DNA from: Saprospiraceae bacterium
Lineage (GTDB): Bacteria; Bacteroidota; Bacteroidia; Chitinophagales; Saprospiraceae
Reading direction: 5' to 3'
Length of the DNA: 64,000 nt
Assembly: GCA_016709995.1 (NCBI GenBank)
Contig: JADJLQ010000002.1
Coordinates: 1,116,001 to 1,180,000, forward strand
Both the position numbers and the translations under genes were made by a program. Positions 34,001 through 42,035 of the stretch are shown piece after piece (the first letter of the stretch is position 1; the number at the start of each line of letters is the position of its first letter). The notes beneath the pieces were generated by a model. The model ran no database searches, was not told the DNA's origin, and was given only the letters and a program-made list of their open reading frames with translations.

Positions 34001-36320
34001 AGAAGTTGGTTTTTCCAATGGTACCAAAGTGGCTCGTATGACAGCCAATACTGACGGCTCTGGATATTTAGGCGTAGACAATAGCGACAAAAATGAAGTG
34101 GTACGCATTACAGCTAATACTGGCAAAGGCGGTGGCATCGGCGTAAAAAATGCCTTAAACAAAGATATTGTGACCATTACCCAGAATTTAAATCATGGAA
34201 GTATACTCGTCAATAATGCAAGTGGAAATAATACAGGTGCTATAGCCCATTTTGATGATGGCCGGGGCAAAATAGAGGTAGGTGCAGCTGATGGGACTAA
34301 AGTGGTTCGCATGACTGCCAATACAGATGGTTCAGGCTTTATAGGAGTAGATAATGTTGACAAAAAAGAAGTAGTGCGCATAACGGCCAATAATGGTAAG
34401 GGCGGTGGAATAGGTATCAGAAATAATCTGGGCAATGATATCATCAATTTGACCCAGGACAATGCATTTGGTGCCCTGTTGATAAACAATGCGGTTGGGT
34501 CATTGATATCCACAATGACACATAATTCATTAGGCGGAGGATTTATGGGTAATAAGGATCAAAATGGCAAAGATGCAGTATGGATTACCACAAATACTAA
34601 TGGCGGTGGCAATGTGACTACTTTTAATGAGTCGGGCAAAGTGGCTACTTCGCTATCGTTGGACGGAGCCAATCATGGCAAAGTCGCGGTCCATGGCACG
34701 GCAGGCAATGAGATCGCTCGAATGACATCTACTACCAAAGGAGAAGGACTGGTCACCATTGACAATGGCAGTGGTGTCAACCTGGCAGGTATGACTACTA
34801 ATGCCAATACGGGTGTTGGCTATTTATATACCAAAGATGCGAACGGTAAAGAATTAGCAAGAATGACATCAGCCGCTGGTACCGGTATTGTAAACATCGA
34901 TAATTCGGCAGGATTTAATCTGGCGGGACTCACTAATAATTCATCATCAGGAGCAGGATATGTATTTGCCAATAACTCCACAGGCAAAGAGGTGGCCAGA
35001 ATGACTGGCACTACAGCCGGCAACGGATTTATAGGGATTAATAATAGTGCCTCAACTAATTTGGGAGGCATAAATATGAATAATTCTTCCGGGGGTGGTT
35101 ACTTATTTGCTAACCACAGCACAGGTAAAGAGGTCGCTCGCATGAGTTCACTCACTACAGGTGATGGATACGTGAGTGTGGACAATGCTGCAGGCAATTC
35201 AGTATCCTTCTTATCTGTCAATAATGCAAGTGGCGGTTATATCGGGGTAGCCAACAGTAGTGGTGGCACTGATCGCGCCCGATTGGCTACTTCGGCCGGA
35301 GGCACAGGATATATCAGCGTTGGAAATGCTACTGGCAAAGAAGTAGTTGAGCTATCGGTGACCACTAGCAATCATGGTACTGTAGCGACTTATAATGCAA
35401 ATGGATCTGTCATAGCCGGTTTGCTGGCATCCACATCAGGCCAGGGTTATATACGTGCCAGCAATGCATCAGGTAGCGAAAGAGCTTATATGAATAGTGG
35501 GGACCTTGGAGGAACAGTTGCTGTCAGGGATAATGGTGGCAATCAACGGGTGACCTTAAGTGGTGGAGGCAACATGGAAGTGACGGATGCGGATGGGTCT
35601 TATTTGTCAGTCTACAGTACAGGAAGTGGAGTCAACCTCATACTGGTGGACAAAATGCAACATGCCAGAGCTGAAGTAAAAAGTGGAACTATCCTCGCCA
35701 AAGGTCCCAATGGAGTAGAGCATTCTTTTATGTCTTCTGCTACTGCACCCAACCTGGGATATATTGGTGTTTGCAATTCCAATCTCGTAGGCAGTCCAGT
35801 CAAAGCGGGCATGTATACGAATGCCAATAATCAAGGTATATTATTTGCCGATGTCAAAAATTTTAAAATGGATTATCCCGGTAAGCCGGACAAACAAATA
35901 TGGTATGGCAGTCTCGAAGGGCCTGAATTGGCGGCATATATCCGAGGGACGGGAAAAATGATTAATGGCAGTGCCAGAATAGATTTTCCGGATCATTATA
36001 TCCAGGTGGCAAATGCCGGCACTATGACGGTCATTGTAAGCCCATTAAGCAGTAAATCCAAAGGTATTGCAGTTGTGAAAAAGAGCAATACCGGATTTGA
36101 AGTTGAGGAATTATTGGATGGGACCGGAACTTATGAATTTGATTGGGAAGTCAAATGTGTACGAAAAGGATATGAAGGATTTGAAGTAGTGAGAAATAAA
36201 TCCGATGAACCTAAACCATTTATACCTGATTCTGATGGTCCGACTACGATGGAGCCAAGAAGTAACACAAACCTCCAGGCCGACCAGGTGATCCAGCAAA
36301 AAATTACCCGTCAACAATAA
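31065..36320 (+). CDS. Giant tandem-repeat (probable beta-solenoid) exported protein
   Basis: From ATG 31065 the protein is about 1,751 aa. A signal peptide covers residues 1-25. Residues about 28-155 form a module seen in Bacteroidota surface and fibre-like proteins (TTINIQGVLTNVAGVPVTNG, LELTAVPYSLMA-type end, then NNAVTLDKI). Some 1,350 residues of tandem repeats follow, with period 22-23 and consensus GG.l.v.N..G..va.lttn..g; Asn, Gly and Ser are over-represented and Cys is nearly absent. A higher-order period of about 90 residues (four coils) is visible in several places. The last ~170 residues are non-repetitive (LEGPELAAYIRGTGKM, GSARIDFPDHYIQV, TMTVIVSPLS, FDWEVKCVRKGYEGFEV), a conserved C-terminal module without a T9SS signal. 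I infer a long rigid fibre or adhesin. It is followed after 21 bp by a T9SS-sorted protein and then a lipoprotein. Confidence 0.8.
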   Translation: MKSANFVLRSVLSLILLLTVILSARTQVQVPTTINIQGVLTNVAGVPVTNGVYSISFRLYNSAQSDVILWLETQSNVNVAAGVFSTQLGKISPLTLPFDQTYFLGIKLGQNPEMSPRIELTAVPYSLMAKNIEDNSISTGKLQNNAVTLDKIVTPLISSINGITNDGGNVNLVAGANVSITTDNVNKSITISSTGEGGGGTGSILQLTDGNGINIQNPTGPVSAIGLKPNIQLGPGGSLHILNQNSAVVTGITTNSANQGGSITTSNAQGTQMFGVTNFNDGQPLLFLNNRLGRQIVDLKANESSDAELNLKSGAGSPTVQLRTNENAGGIINVFNQRSNAVSALTTTSAGNGRLMLSSVDNVLVLDLKTNIGGGGFLSLFNDESTEAVRLSTAENRGGIISVRNRAGNTAVNLSTNNVGDGGLFVRSGANTAVGDLSVNTNGGGFFSISNQDPVEIFRITTTAQRQGSMRMNNRLGNLTAELTSNQFSDGEFRLHSVLTNPTVLLTANNNAGGLINIFNQQGLIAAQATELDGNGDLRINNELGEEKVRINTMNGSGRINLNNRLGNSVALIKSNAFSDGELTLNSVLKTPTIQLTANDNAGGLFNLFSQQNKLSARLTELEGSGDFKLFNPQNIDIVNLRSFLGDGSLLLKNKLGFESAGIEGSTLGGFMYVTDGTKTNGLNLRAVLNGGVGGGELELYNAKGVKTFFLTTNFNSEGLLQIRSKSDKTKSRIELGSAASESGFLTIFNKDTKGILNLQADAITQEGLIRISSKAVDTLDRARLGGDVLGNGYLNLFNSKGLKTSFLGHNEFGDGSIELKNHLGNTGGYFTAFQDGGSIAVTDGKPGTNHRALMGNTIFGGRTAIFNANNLMTHESKVQQNGEGIIRIANPKDIIKSRVEIGGSANLDGFITMYNNKNQRASDLTSNADGSGMIATYKDEKNQTQMNSSSAGGEINVYNNGGNITSQVGHFDDGRGKIEVGFSNGTKVARMTANTDGSGYLGVDNSDKNEVVRITANTGKGGGIGVKNALNKDIVTITQNLNHGSILVNNASGNNTGAIAHFDDGRGKIEVGAADGTKVVRMTANTDGSGFIGVDNVDKKEVVRITANNGKGGGIGIRNNLGNDIINLTQDNAFGALLINNAVGSLISTMTHNSLGGGFMGNKDQNGKDAVWITTNTNGGGNVTTFNESGKVATSLSLDGANHGKVAVHGTAGNEIARMTSTTKGEGLVTIDNGSGVNLAGMTTNANTGVGYLYTKDANGKELARMTSAAGTGIVNIDNSAGFNLAGLTNNSSSGAGYVFANNSTGKEVARMTGTTAGNGFIGINNSASTNLGGINMNNSSGGGYLFANHSTGKEVARMSSLTTGDGYVSVDNAAGNSVSFLSVNNASGGYIGVANSSGGTDRARLATSAGGTGYISVGNATGKEVVELSVTTSNHGTVATYNANGSVIAGLLASTSGQGYIRASNASGSERAYMNSGDLGGTVAVRDNGGNQRVTLSGGGNMEVTDADGSYLSVYSTGSGVNLILVDKMQHARAEVKSGTILAKGPNGVEHSFMSSATAPNLGYIGVCNSNLVGSPVKAGMYTNANNQGILFADVKNFKMDYPGKPDKQIWYGSLEGPELAAYIRGTGKMINGSARIDFPDHYIQVANAGTMTVIVSPLSSKSKGIAVVKKSNTGFEVEELLDGTGTYEFDWEVKCVRKGYEGFEVVRNKSDEPKPFIPDSDGPTTMEPRSNTNLQADQVIQQKITRQQ
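33972..34517 (+). repeat. 273-bp tandem duplication inside the giant repeat gene
   Basis: Copy A (33972-34244) and copy B (34245-34517) each encode 91 residues, four solenoid coils. They start with HFDDGRGKIEVG and contain RMTANTDGSG and EVVRITAN. By eye about 60 of 91 residues agree. It shows the gene grew by duplication of four-coil blocks. Confidence 0.8.
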
Positions 36321-36341
36321 TGAAGTAATAAAATCAACTGA

Positions 36342-36896
36342 ATGAAAAGATGCTTTCGAATTGGTATTTTATTTGTCTGGATGAATGGCGCATATCTGTG
36401 TCTGCATGCACAGACAATGCTAAGTAAATCAGTCATTAGTAATGGAGGACAGGTGACAACAGATGGAAGTTACATCCTAAACCTCACGATTGGACAACCG
36501 GCCGTTGCCAAATATGTAACCTTAAATAATATCACTTGTGTCGGCTTTTGGTATCGGATGGAAGAAAAATCCAATAAAAATTTAGCCATAGAAAAATACA
36601 GCGCACCTGAGCCGATCAAACAAAATAAGCCCGGTGTCATCTCGGATCTGACGATTTACCCTAACCCATTTTTTCGCACGGCCTTTATTCAATTCGATCT
36701 GGAAGCAACCAGCGAAGTGAGGCTCAGTATGATCGATTCGCAAGGGAGAACAGTAGATAACATTGTGGATCAAATCATGCAAAAGGGGACATATAAAATT
36801 GAATACCATTCCACCAGTATGGTCAGCGGAGTACATACGATTTGTTTGAAAACGAATAATAAGATGCAGTATAAACGCTGCATGATTCTTCAATGA
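36342..36896 (+). CDS. T9SS type A sorting-domain protein
   Basis: The 184-aa protein has a signal peptide (RIGILFVWMNGAYLCLHAQ) and a short module SKSVISNGGQVTTDGSYILNLTIGQPAVAK...GFWY, common in Bacteroidota secreted proteins. A linker and a C-terminal type IX sorting domain follow: DLTIYPNPFFRTAFIQFDLE, VRLSMIDSQGRTV, KGTYKIEYHSTSMVSGVHTICLKTNN. The CTD would direct export across the outer membrane by the T9SS with attachment or release. The mature passenger is very short, so the protein may act as a surface cap or accessory for the giant repeat protein encoded 21 bp upstream. The spacing argues for one transcript. Confidence 0.88.
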   Translation: MKRCFRIGILFVWMNGAYLCLHAQTMLSKSVISNGGQVTTDGSYILNLTIGQPAVAKYVTLNNITCVGFWYRMEEKSNKNLAIEKYSAPEPIKQNKPGVISDLTIYPNPFFRTAFIQFDLEATSEVRLSMIDSQGRTVDNIVDQIMQKGTYKIEYHSTSMVSGVHTICLKTNNKMQYKRCMILQ

Positions 36897-36937
36897 CAAT
36901 TAATCATAATTTACTATAATATAACCTGAGCAGGGGA

Positions 36938-37516
36938 TTGTCCATTGAAAAAAGAATTGTTTCTATATATTTTATCTGCATTATAATTTTAGCAGTTAGC
37001 TGCAATTATATCACCATACACAGACATATAAATGTTGACCTTGATGATAATAAGACATTTGAGCAAAGTGGGTCATTTGCTAAAGCCTTTGATTTTTACT
37101 CGCATGATTTGATCAATGCGATTACTGAAAACATCGATGCTAAGGACGCAAGAATAGGGAACCTTCAAATAGAAACTTTGCAACTGGATTTCGCTGTTAA
37201 TAGTGTTAATACAGCGACATCGATACACAATGTGCACATAAAACTGGCAGGTGGTTGGGGAAGCGATGGATCCAGCCTCGCAAAGTTGGATACTTCCAGA
37301 ATTATTGTCAACAGAGCGGCAGTGATCGTTGCAAATACCTATTTGGTTTTAGCAGGAGTTGAAAAGGTAAAGGCTGCACTGATTAAAAATCTGGTTTCTA
37401 ACCAAGATCAACATTTTACCATGGAGATGACTGGACTGATTCCTACCGGTCAGCTGTTCAGTGGAAATGTCAAATTGATATTAAAGGCCACTTTAGATGC
37501 GGTCACTTGTGAATGA
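36938..37516 (+). CDS. Hypothetical lipoprotein in the repeat-protein cassette
   Basis: I recognise no family. The 192-aa protein has a lipoprotein signal peptide with lipobox ILAVSC. The mature part begins NYITIHRHINVDLDDNKTF and continues with helical and strand segments (SVNTATSIHNVHIKLAGGW). TTG at 36938 is the only start that keeps the whole signal peptide; no ATG lies near, and AGGGG 5 bases upstream could serve as a weak ribosome site. It is the third gene after the giant repeat protein (42 bp from the T9SS gene) and may be a membrane-linked partner. A nested hairpin follows 17 bp after the stop. Confidence 0.68.
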   Translation: MSIEKRIVSIYFICIIILAVSCNYITIHRHINVDLDDNKTFEQSGSFAKAFDFYSHDLINAITENIDAKDARIGNLQIETLQLDFAVNSVNTATSIHNVHIKLAGGWGSDGSSLAKLDTSRIIVNRAAVIVANTYLVLAGVEKVKAALIKNLVSNQDQHFTMEMTGLIPTGQLFSGNVKLILKATLDAVTCE

Positions 37517-37532
37517 GTCCCGTTTGGCTAAG

Positions 37533-37600
37533 GTCCTAGCGAATGTATCATCATGCCTTTTAACCTAAGGCTGTTGACAATGATAAATTTGAGCTAGGAC
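37533..37600. terminator. Nested hairpin between convergent genes
   Basis: Three arms nest: GTCCTAGC (37533-37540) with GCTAGGAC (37593-37600), TATCAT (37546-37551) with ATGATA (37580-37585), and an inner CCTT/AAGG. The lipoprotein gene ends just left of it and the amidase gene just right, so it would serve as a two-way terminator. Poly-T tracts are weak. Confidence 0.5.
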
Positions 37601-37604
37601 ACGT

Positions 37605-39227
37605 TTAGAGCATTGAATTGGCTGGACGGATAAATCCAGGTGTAATCTCTTCCAATTGTTTTGCTAGTCGGATCAATTGTGGCTCAGAATAATATTTTCC
37701 AACTATCTGTACGCTTATAGGCAATCCTTGTTTATTTAATCCTAAGGGAATGGTTATCGCAGGATGACCGGTAGCGTTGACCATGAGTGAAAATGAACCT
37801 GCCTGCCAGTAACCCACGGTGGATCCGTCTAAAGGAATGGGAGTACCACGCGGACATTTTTTGATAGCCTCTGTGGGCATGACCGGCGTGATCAAAAAAT
37901 CATAACTATCAAAAAATGAATCCCAGGTTTGAATCGTTTTTTTTCTTAAAGCTTCCATATCCTGCCATTTACCTTGATCCAGGCTGGTAGCGAGATCAAA
38001 AGAACGGGACAAATCGATCGAACCATCATCGAACTCTTTGAATCCTTGCATAATCAATTGCCGCATGAGCCAGGGCTGACCGCTAGTATTCATACATCCC
38101 ATCAATGCCATAAATAGTACAAATTGATCATCAAAAGTAGCAGGGATAGTATCAGTAGTTTGGGTTCCTAAACCTTCGAGCCGAGAAATCAAGGTTTCGA
38201 TATTTTGCCGTATATCCCGATTCGACGGAAACAATTTGCCACCGATTTTTAAGTGATCTGTGTAAGCTATTTTGTATTGGTCTAGGGTTTTCGAAGAATC
38301 ATAAAGGTATGAGATATGTGTTGAGAATTGGTTGGGAGTTTCTTTCAGTACTTTCCATATCAATTCAATATCTTCAGGGGTGCGAGCCAAAGGACCAGCA
38401 ACTGCCAAAGAAGAATATTTTTTATCAAAATCATAGCCAGGAAAGTCCGCATCCCATAAGTCCAGCGCTTTTTCCGTAGTCTTCAAACCATACAGTCCAC
38501 AGTAAGCGGCGGGTGCCCTGACACTGCCGCCCATATCTCCTCCCAGTTCTAATGGAACGAAACCAGCAGCCAATGCAGCGGCGCCTCCTCCAGTGCTGCC
38601 GCCAGGAGTACGTGTAGTGTCATAAGGATTGCTGGCTGGAGGATAGATCTCCCCGTAAGTTTGATAGTCCATGAGCATATATGGAACATTGGTAGTGCCG
38701 ATAATGATAGCACCTGCCTTGCGCAATTGGGTTATAAGTGCTTGATCTTTTTCAGGTTTGAATCCTCCTACCATCTTTGCGTTCAAGGTACAATAAGCAT
38801 TTTCAACAAAAAATTGTTCTTTGACGGTCATTGGTACTCCGTGTAAGGGACCCATCACAATGCCCAGTGCAAGCAGGGAGTCTGCTTTTTTTGCTTCTGC
38901 CAAAGCCTTTTCTTCAAACAGCCAGACCAGCGCATTGTATTTATAATTGTTTTGTTTAATGTAGCCAATCACATCCTGTACCACTTCTACTGAGCTGACT
39001 TTTTTATTTCGAATGTCAGCTGCCAGGTCCGTAGCATTTTGATATGCGAATTTGCCACCATGAGACGAAAGGGTCGGACGAAACAACTCTTCCTGCAATT
39101 CAGGAATGGGACCAAGGGGTTTAGGAATGAGGGAATAAATATATCCGCCAATAGCCAGTGCGATGACCACAAGGGAAGAAACGGCAAATATAAACCATTT
39201 AACGATTCGTTTGGTTGAAGTTTTCAT
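37605..39227 (-). CDS. Amidase (amidase-signature family), membrane-anchored
   Basis: The 540-aa protein has an N-terminal membrane helix (WFIFAVSSLVVIALAIGGYIY), so the enzyme faces the periplasm. The Ser-Ser-Lys triad is visible: Lys136 (VPMTVKEQ), cis-Ser211 (TPGGSTGGGAAALAAG) and Ser235 in GGDMGGSVRAPAAYCGLYGLK. Amidase-signature enzymes hydrolyse carboxamides, aryl amides or fatty amides; the membrane anchor recalls fatty-acid amide hydrolase-like relatives. No GatB or GatC gene lies nearby, so it is not the tRNA amidotransferase subunit. It is followed upstream on the same strand by a cupin and two small membrane-protein genes, a possible operon (35-42 bp gaps for most). Confidence 0.9.
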   Translation of the reverse strand: MKTSTKRIVKWFIFAVSSLVVIALAIGGYIYSLIPKPLGPIPELQEELFRPTLSSHGGKFAYQNATDLAADIRNKKVSSVEVVQDVIGYIKQNNYKYNALVWLFEEKALAEAKKADSLLALGIVMGPLHGVPMTVKEQFFVENAYCTLNAKMVGGFKPEKDQALITQLRKAGAIIIGTTNVPYMLMDYQTYGEIYPPASNPYDTTRTPGGSTGGGAAALAAGFVPLELGGDMGGSVRAPAAYCGLYGLKTTEKALDLWDADFPGYDFDKKYSSLAVAGPLARTPEDIELIWKVLKETPNQFSTHISYLYDSSKTLDQYKIAYTDHLKIGGKLFPSNRDIRQNIETLISRLEGLGTQTTDTIPATFDDQFVLFMALMGCMNTSGQPWLMRQLIMQGFKEFDDGSIDLSRSFDLATSLDQGKWQDMEALRKKTIQTWDSFFDSYDFLITPVMPTEAIKKCPRGTPIPLDGSTVGYWQAGSFSLMVNATGHPAITIPLGLNKQGLPISVQIVGKYYSEPQLIRLAKQLEEITPGFIRPANSML

Positions 39228-39262
39228 GATACTAAATTTGATAGGGTGTATTTCAGTTTAAT

Positions 39263-39817
39263 TTATTTTTTAAATGGTGCCGGAGCATTTTTGAATTTTT
39301 TGTACTTCCCGCTAAGTTTTCCAATTATATAAGTTAAAGGCATGATCACTTTTCTTACAAATAAAGGAATCGATGTTGCTTCAAATTCAGATTTGTATTG
39401 AGTTGAAAGGAAAGCCGCATCAAAGAGTTCAGGGCGGTCTGAACCCGCTTTTTTCTGAGCAGCATATAAAGTCGAAAGAAAAAATACTACGTTATTGGCA
39501 GGTTGTAACCAACCCTGGATTTCCAATTCCTCTTTGCCATCGTTCCAGAAACGGTGAGGTACCCCTCTGGGGAAAACTACCGATTGCCCTACAGAAACCT
39601 GCACTGGTTTTTTTCCTTGAATCTCATAGCTTAAGTTTCCTTTGACCACGGTGAAACCCTCATCCTGAAGATAATGAACGTGCATGGCAGGACCTCCTCC
39701 CGGTGCGCAATATCCTTTTACAATTAGTTTTTCAACGCCGTGCTCCGGGGTAATTTCCTGGAAGACAATTTTTTCCCCCAATCCGTTTTCGATAGTGTGT
39801 GGCAAGTTAAAATTCAT
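39263..39817 (-). CDS. Cupin-domain protein
   Basis: The 184-aa protein is a single-domain cupin. Motif 1 is GGPAMHVHYLQDEGFTVVKGNLSYEIQG with His-x-His and the Glu ligand. Motif 2 is FPRGVPHRFWNDGKEELEI with the last His. A C-terminal helix-rich tail of about 80 residues (residues 105-184) is unlike minimal cupins and includes a hydrophobic helix (IPLFVRKVIMPLTYIIGKL) that might bind the membrane. Function may be a dioxygenase, isomerase or sensor. Adjacent genes on the same strand are the amidase (35 bp downstream) and a small membrane protein (9 bp upstream). Confidence 0.85.
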   Translation of the reverse strand: MNFNLPHTIENGLGEKIVFQEITPEHGVEKLIVKGYCAPGGGPAMHVHYLQDEGFTVVKGNLSYEIQGKKPVQVSVGQSVVFPRGVPHRFWNDGKEELEIQGWLQPANNVVFFLSTLYAAQKKAGSDRPELFDAAFLSTQYKSEFEATSIPLFVRKVIMPLTYIIGKLSGKYKKFKNAPAPFKK

Positions 39818-39826
39818 AGGTTGATT

Positions 39827-40249
39827 TTATTTATTTGTGGGAAATACTGATTTGGCTGATTTTAAAAACATAAATCCGGTGACGATGATCAGTAAGTGAA
39901 TGAGAATGAATACAAGATAACTGAGGTAATCATATCCTCTCAAGATCCAAATCGAATCACAAACTACTCCTCTGAATACCTCTGCCCAAATCACCACAAG
40001 CACCAGCCACCTGGCTTTAACCCCTTGACCAGATGCCAACAAAAGCATCACCCCAATCACGCCCAACTCGAATACAAAGACCATCCAGGCATCGGAGAAT
40101 GATTGAGCTGCCAGATAATTCCCCTGGTATTTAGGGGGTAAATTTTGTGCGAAGAAATCAGGATTAATAAATAACCCATATAGATTCATTAAAGTGAGTA
40201 AAGTGTAAAAGGAGCCGACGAGCCGCATCCACCACGTAAGTTTTTTCAT
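39827..40249 (-). CDS. Four-helix membrane protein (BphX-like?)
   Basis: The 140-aa protein has four membrane helices (residues 8-27, 50-72, 80-98 and 108-130). The start KKLTWWMRLVGSFYTLLTLMNLYG and the middle AQSFSDAWMVFVFELGVIGVMLL resemble BphX-type small membrane proteins of unknown function, but I hold this assignment loosely. Charged residues are few. It is tightly linked with the cupin gene (9 bp) on the same strand, and a similarly sized membrane protein gene lies 42 bp upstream. Confidence 0.7.
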   Translation of the reverse strand: MKKLTWWMRLVGSFYTLLTLMNLYGLFINPDFFAQNLPPKYQGNYLAAQSFSDAWMVFVFELGVIGVMLLLASGQGVKARWLVLVVIWAEVFRGVVCDSIWILRGYDYLSYLVFILIHLLIIVTGFMFLKSAKSVFPTNK

Positions 40250-40291
40250 GCCTGTTTTTTTTAATTAAATATTGTATAAGAAATTTTATGA

Positions 40292-40699
40292 TTAGTGAAA
40301 ATGCTTAAAACTGAGTATCAAAGTCAAGCTGCTCAGCGCACAGTAGACAAGCTGAACTAAGGAAAATTTAGTGCCTTTGGCATAGTGTAAATAATGCCAT
40401 GCAAACATGATAGGGTAAAACCAAAGTACCATCCAGGCCCACAATTCTCCATTGCGAAAGGGGATCCAGATGATCAACAATGCAAACAAATTCATGCCTA
40501 ACATTTGGCTTGTAAAATCCATTAGCAGAAATTTCATGGCTTTTGAGGGTTCAGGCGAAGATTCTGCTATTTGCCCTAAATTGATTCCAGCGGCTTGGCT
40601 CAACATTTTGTACGCAGTTTCGATTTTAAAACTCCAGACTATGCTGAAGATGAAGCCTATCCCTGAGAAATAGGTGAATATTATTAGTGCTAAGTTCAT
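40292..40699 (-). CDS. Small membrane protein, function unknown
   Basis: The 135-aa protein has four hydrophobic stretches: IIFTYFSGIGFIFSIVW, LGMNLFALLIIWIP, WMVLWFYPIMFAWHYL and VYCALSSLTLILSF. It has a short polar loop with AAGINLGQIAESSPEPSK. No family is recognised. It is the upstream member of the small membrane protein-cupin-amidase row on the minus strand, so it may be translated from the same message. A 33-codon frame coding for a membrane peptide lies just upstream. Confidence 0.68.
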   Translation of the reverse strand: MNLALIIFTYFSGIGFIFSIVWSFKIETAYKMLSQAAGINLGQIAESSPEPSKAMKFLLMDFTSQMLGMNLFALLIIWIPFRNGELWAWMVLWFYPIMFAWHYLHYAKGTKFSLVQLVYCALSSLTLILSFKHFH

Positions 40700-40768
40700 G
40701 TGAAAGGATTTAAAATGTATTTTCGATTTGTGGAATTATTTAATTTTTTCGATGCACTTTGGTTTGAC

Positions 40769-40870
40769 TTATTTTGAGTATGCCCAGTAGATGCCAAGAG
40801 TTAACACGATTAATATAGTCTTTGCTAAAACTTCGAGCACTCGCATAATTTTGTTGTTTATAGTTTTCAT
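40769..40870 (-). CDS. Possible 33-aa membrane peptide
   Basis: The frame from ATG 40870 to TAA 40769 encodes 33 residues: a basic N-terminus with MKTINNKIMRVLEVLAK, then one membrane helix (TILIVLTLGIYWAY) and a final SK. It fits a gene-size gap between the membrane-protein and cytochrome genes. Evidence is only the start, charge pattern and hydrophobic helix; no homology is claimed. Confidence 0.3.
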   Translation of the reverse strand: MKTINNKIMRVLEVLAKTILIVLTLGIYWAYSK

Positions 40871-40955
40871 AATTTTTTATTCTTTTGCATTTCCTGAGAG
40901 ATAAGAATCAGTTGGTTTGTCGGATAAATTGCCTGGACAATTTCATTAGTGCTAT

Positions 40956-41900
40956 TTACTTGGTAATGGCAGCGTTCATTTCATCTAGTTTCTTTTGCAA
41001 CTTCGCATCGGTTGGTGTAGCTGGCAAAGATTTTAAATAATTGTACAAAGCTTCCAACTCTTCATCATCATGCACTCCAATTCCGGGCCAGGGCATAAAT
41101 TTTGCGTCGAGTGTTTTGTTCTCCGGCGTCTTACCGGTGCGCATGGATTCTCTGAATTGATTGACCGTCCATTTGGCAACATTTCCTCCTGGTGTGATAT
41201 TGGGCACCGGAGGTGAAGATGGGTCAGGAGATATCCCTCCGGCCAATTGTGTACCATGGCAAGTTTTGCATCCATGAAATCCCGCCATATAGGCTCCGTA
41301 TTCTGCTTTAATACTTTTAGGTGGCGATTTTAAATGATGGACGGCATTGTGATCGATGATGTCATATGGGTACAAATCACCAAAAAGGCCAGCACCGGAC
41401 ATTATTTTAGCCATCAAAGTGAAATTAGTGGGCCCCTGGGTTTTTTCAATCGGGTCCAATGTTTTCAAGTAAGCTATAAGACAGCCAAGGTCTTCGTCAC
41501 TTAAGAGGCCTATAGACTCCGAAGGCATCACCGTTAGTGCTTTGCCCTGAGGATTGAGACAATGCCGGAAGGTGCGCACATAATCAATATCTGAATAATG
41601 TTCGGTGGCACTTCCTTTGGCCCTGGTGATGTTAGGACTAGACATATATCCTATCATTGGATCATTGAAAAAATCTTTTCCGGCAAGATCATGGCCATGG
41701 CATTCTCTGCACCCTACAGAAAGTAATTTTCCCCGTACCAGAGATAAGCTGTCAGTGGGTATTACGATTGCTTCCACTTTTTGATCAAAAGTCCTGTTGG
41801 CTAAATTTTCAGCTTTTGTTTTTAAATAAAAAGCGCTTATAGCCAGGATCAAAAGCAAAGAACCTAAGATAATGCCAGTCCATTTTAATATCTTTTTCAT
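40956..41900 (-). CDS. Di-haem c-type cytochrome, membrane-anchored (copy 1)
   Basis: The 314-aa protein has an N-terminal membrane helix (TGIILGSLLLILAISAFYL). Two cytochrome c domains carry C64-RE-C67-H68 and C211-KT-C214-H215. The first is followed by GHDLAGKDFFNDPMIGYMSSPNIT, the second by GTQLAGGISPDPSSPPVPNITPG. Methionine ligand candidates are in MPSESIG and MPWPGIG. The layout matches bacterial di-haem cytochromes that donate electrons to periplasmic dehydrogenases or peroxidases. Its neighbour at 42036-42980 has the same length and order of motifs and is clearly a tandem duplicate. About 135 bp separates the two. Confidence 0.9.
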   Translation of the reverse strand: MKKILKWTGIILGSLLLILAISAFYLKTKAENLANRTFDQKVEAIVIPTDSLSLVRGKLLSVGCRECHGHDLAGKDFFNDPMIGYMSSPNITRAKGSATEHYSDIDYVRTFRHCLNPQGKALTVMPSESIGLLSDEDLGCLIAYLKTLDPIEKTQGPTNFTLMAKIMSGAGLFGDLYPYDIIDHNAVHHLKSPPKSIKAEYGAYMAGFHGCKTCHGTQLAGGISPDPSSPPVPNITPGGNVAKWTVNQFRESMRTGKTPENKTLDAKFMPWPGIGVHDDEELEALYNYLKSLPATPTDAKLQKKLDEMNAAITK

Positions 41901-42035
41901 GATTGATGGTTTTATGACATCAAAATTACCATCGACATTTAATGAACTGGATTCTAAGAACTACTTAATCTGACTACGCAGATCTGCTTAAATTTTAAAA
42001 AACTGAAGATAACGACACTCCGACAGAGTGGTTGT

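Noticed and set aside
31490..36317. Many 60-160 residue minus-strand frames in the giant gene
   Set aside because: Repetitive, proline-rich translations with no motifs; a consequence of Asn/Gly-rich repeats on the plus strand.
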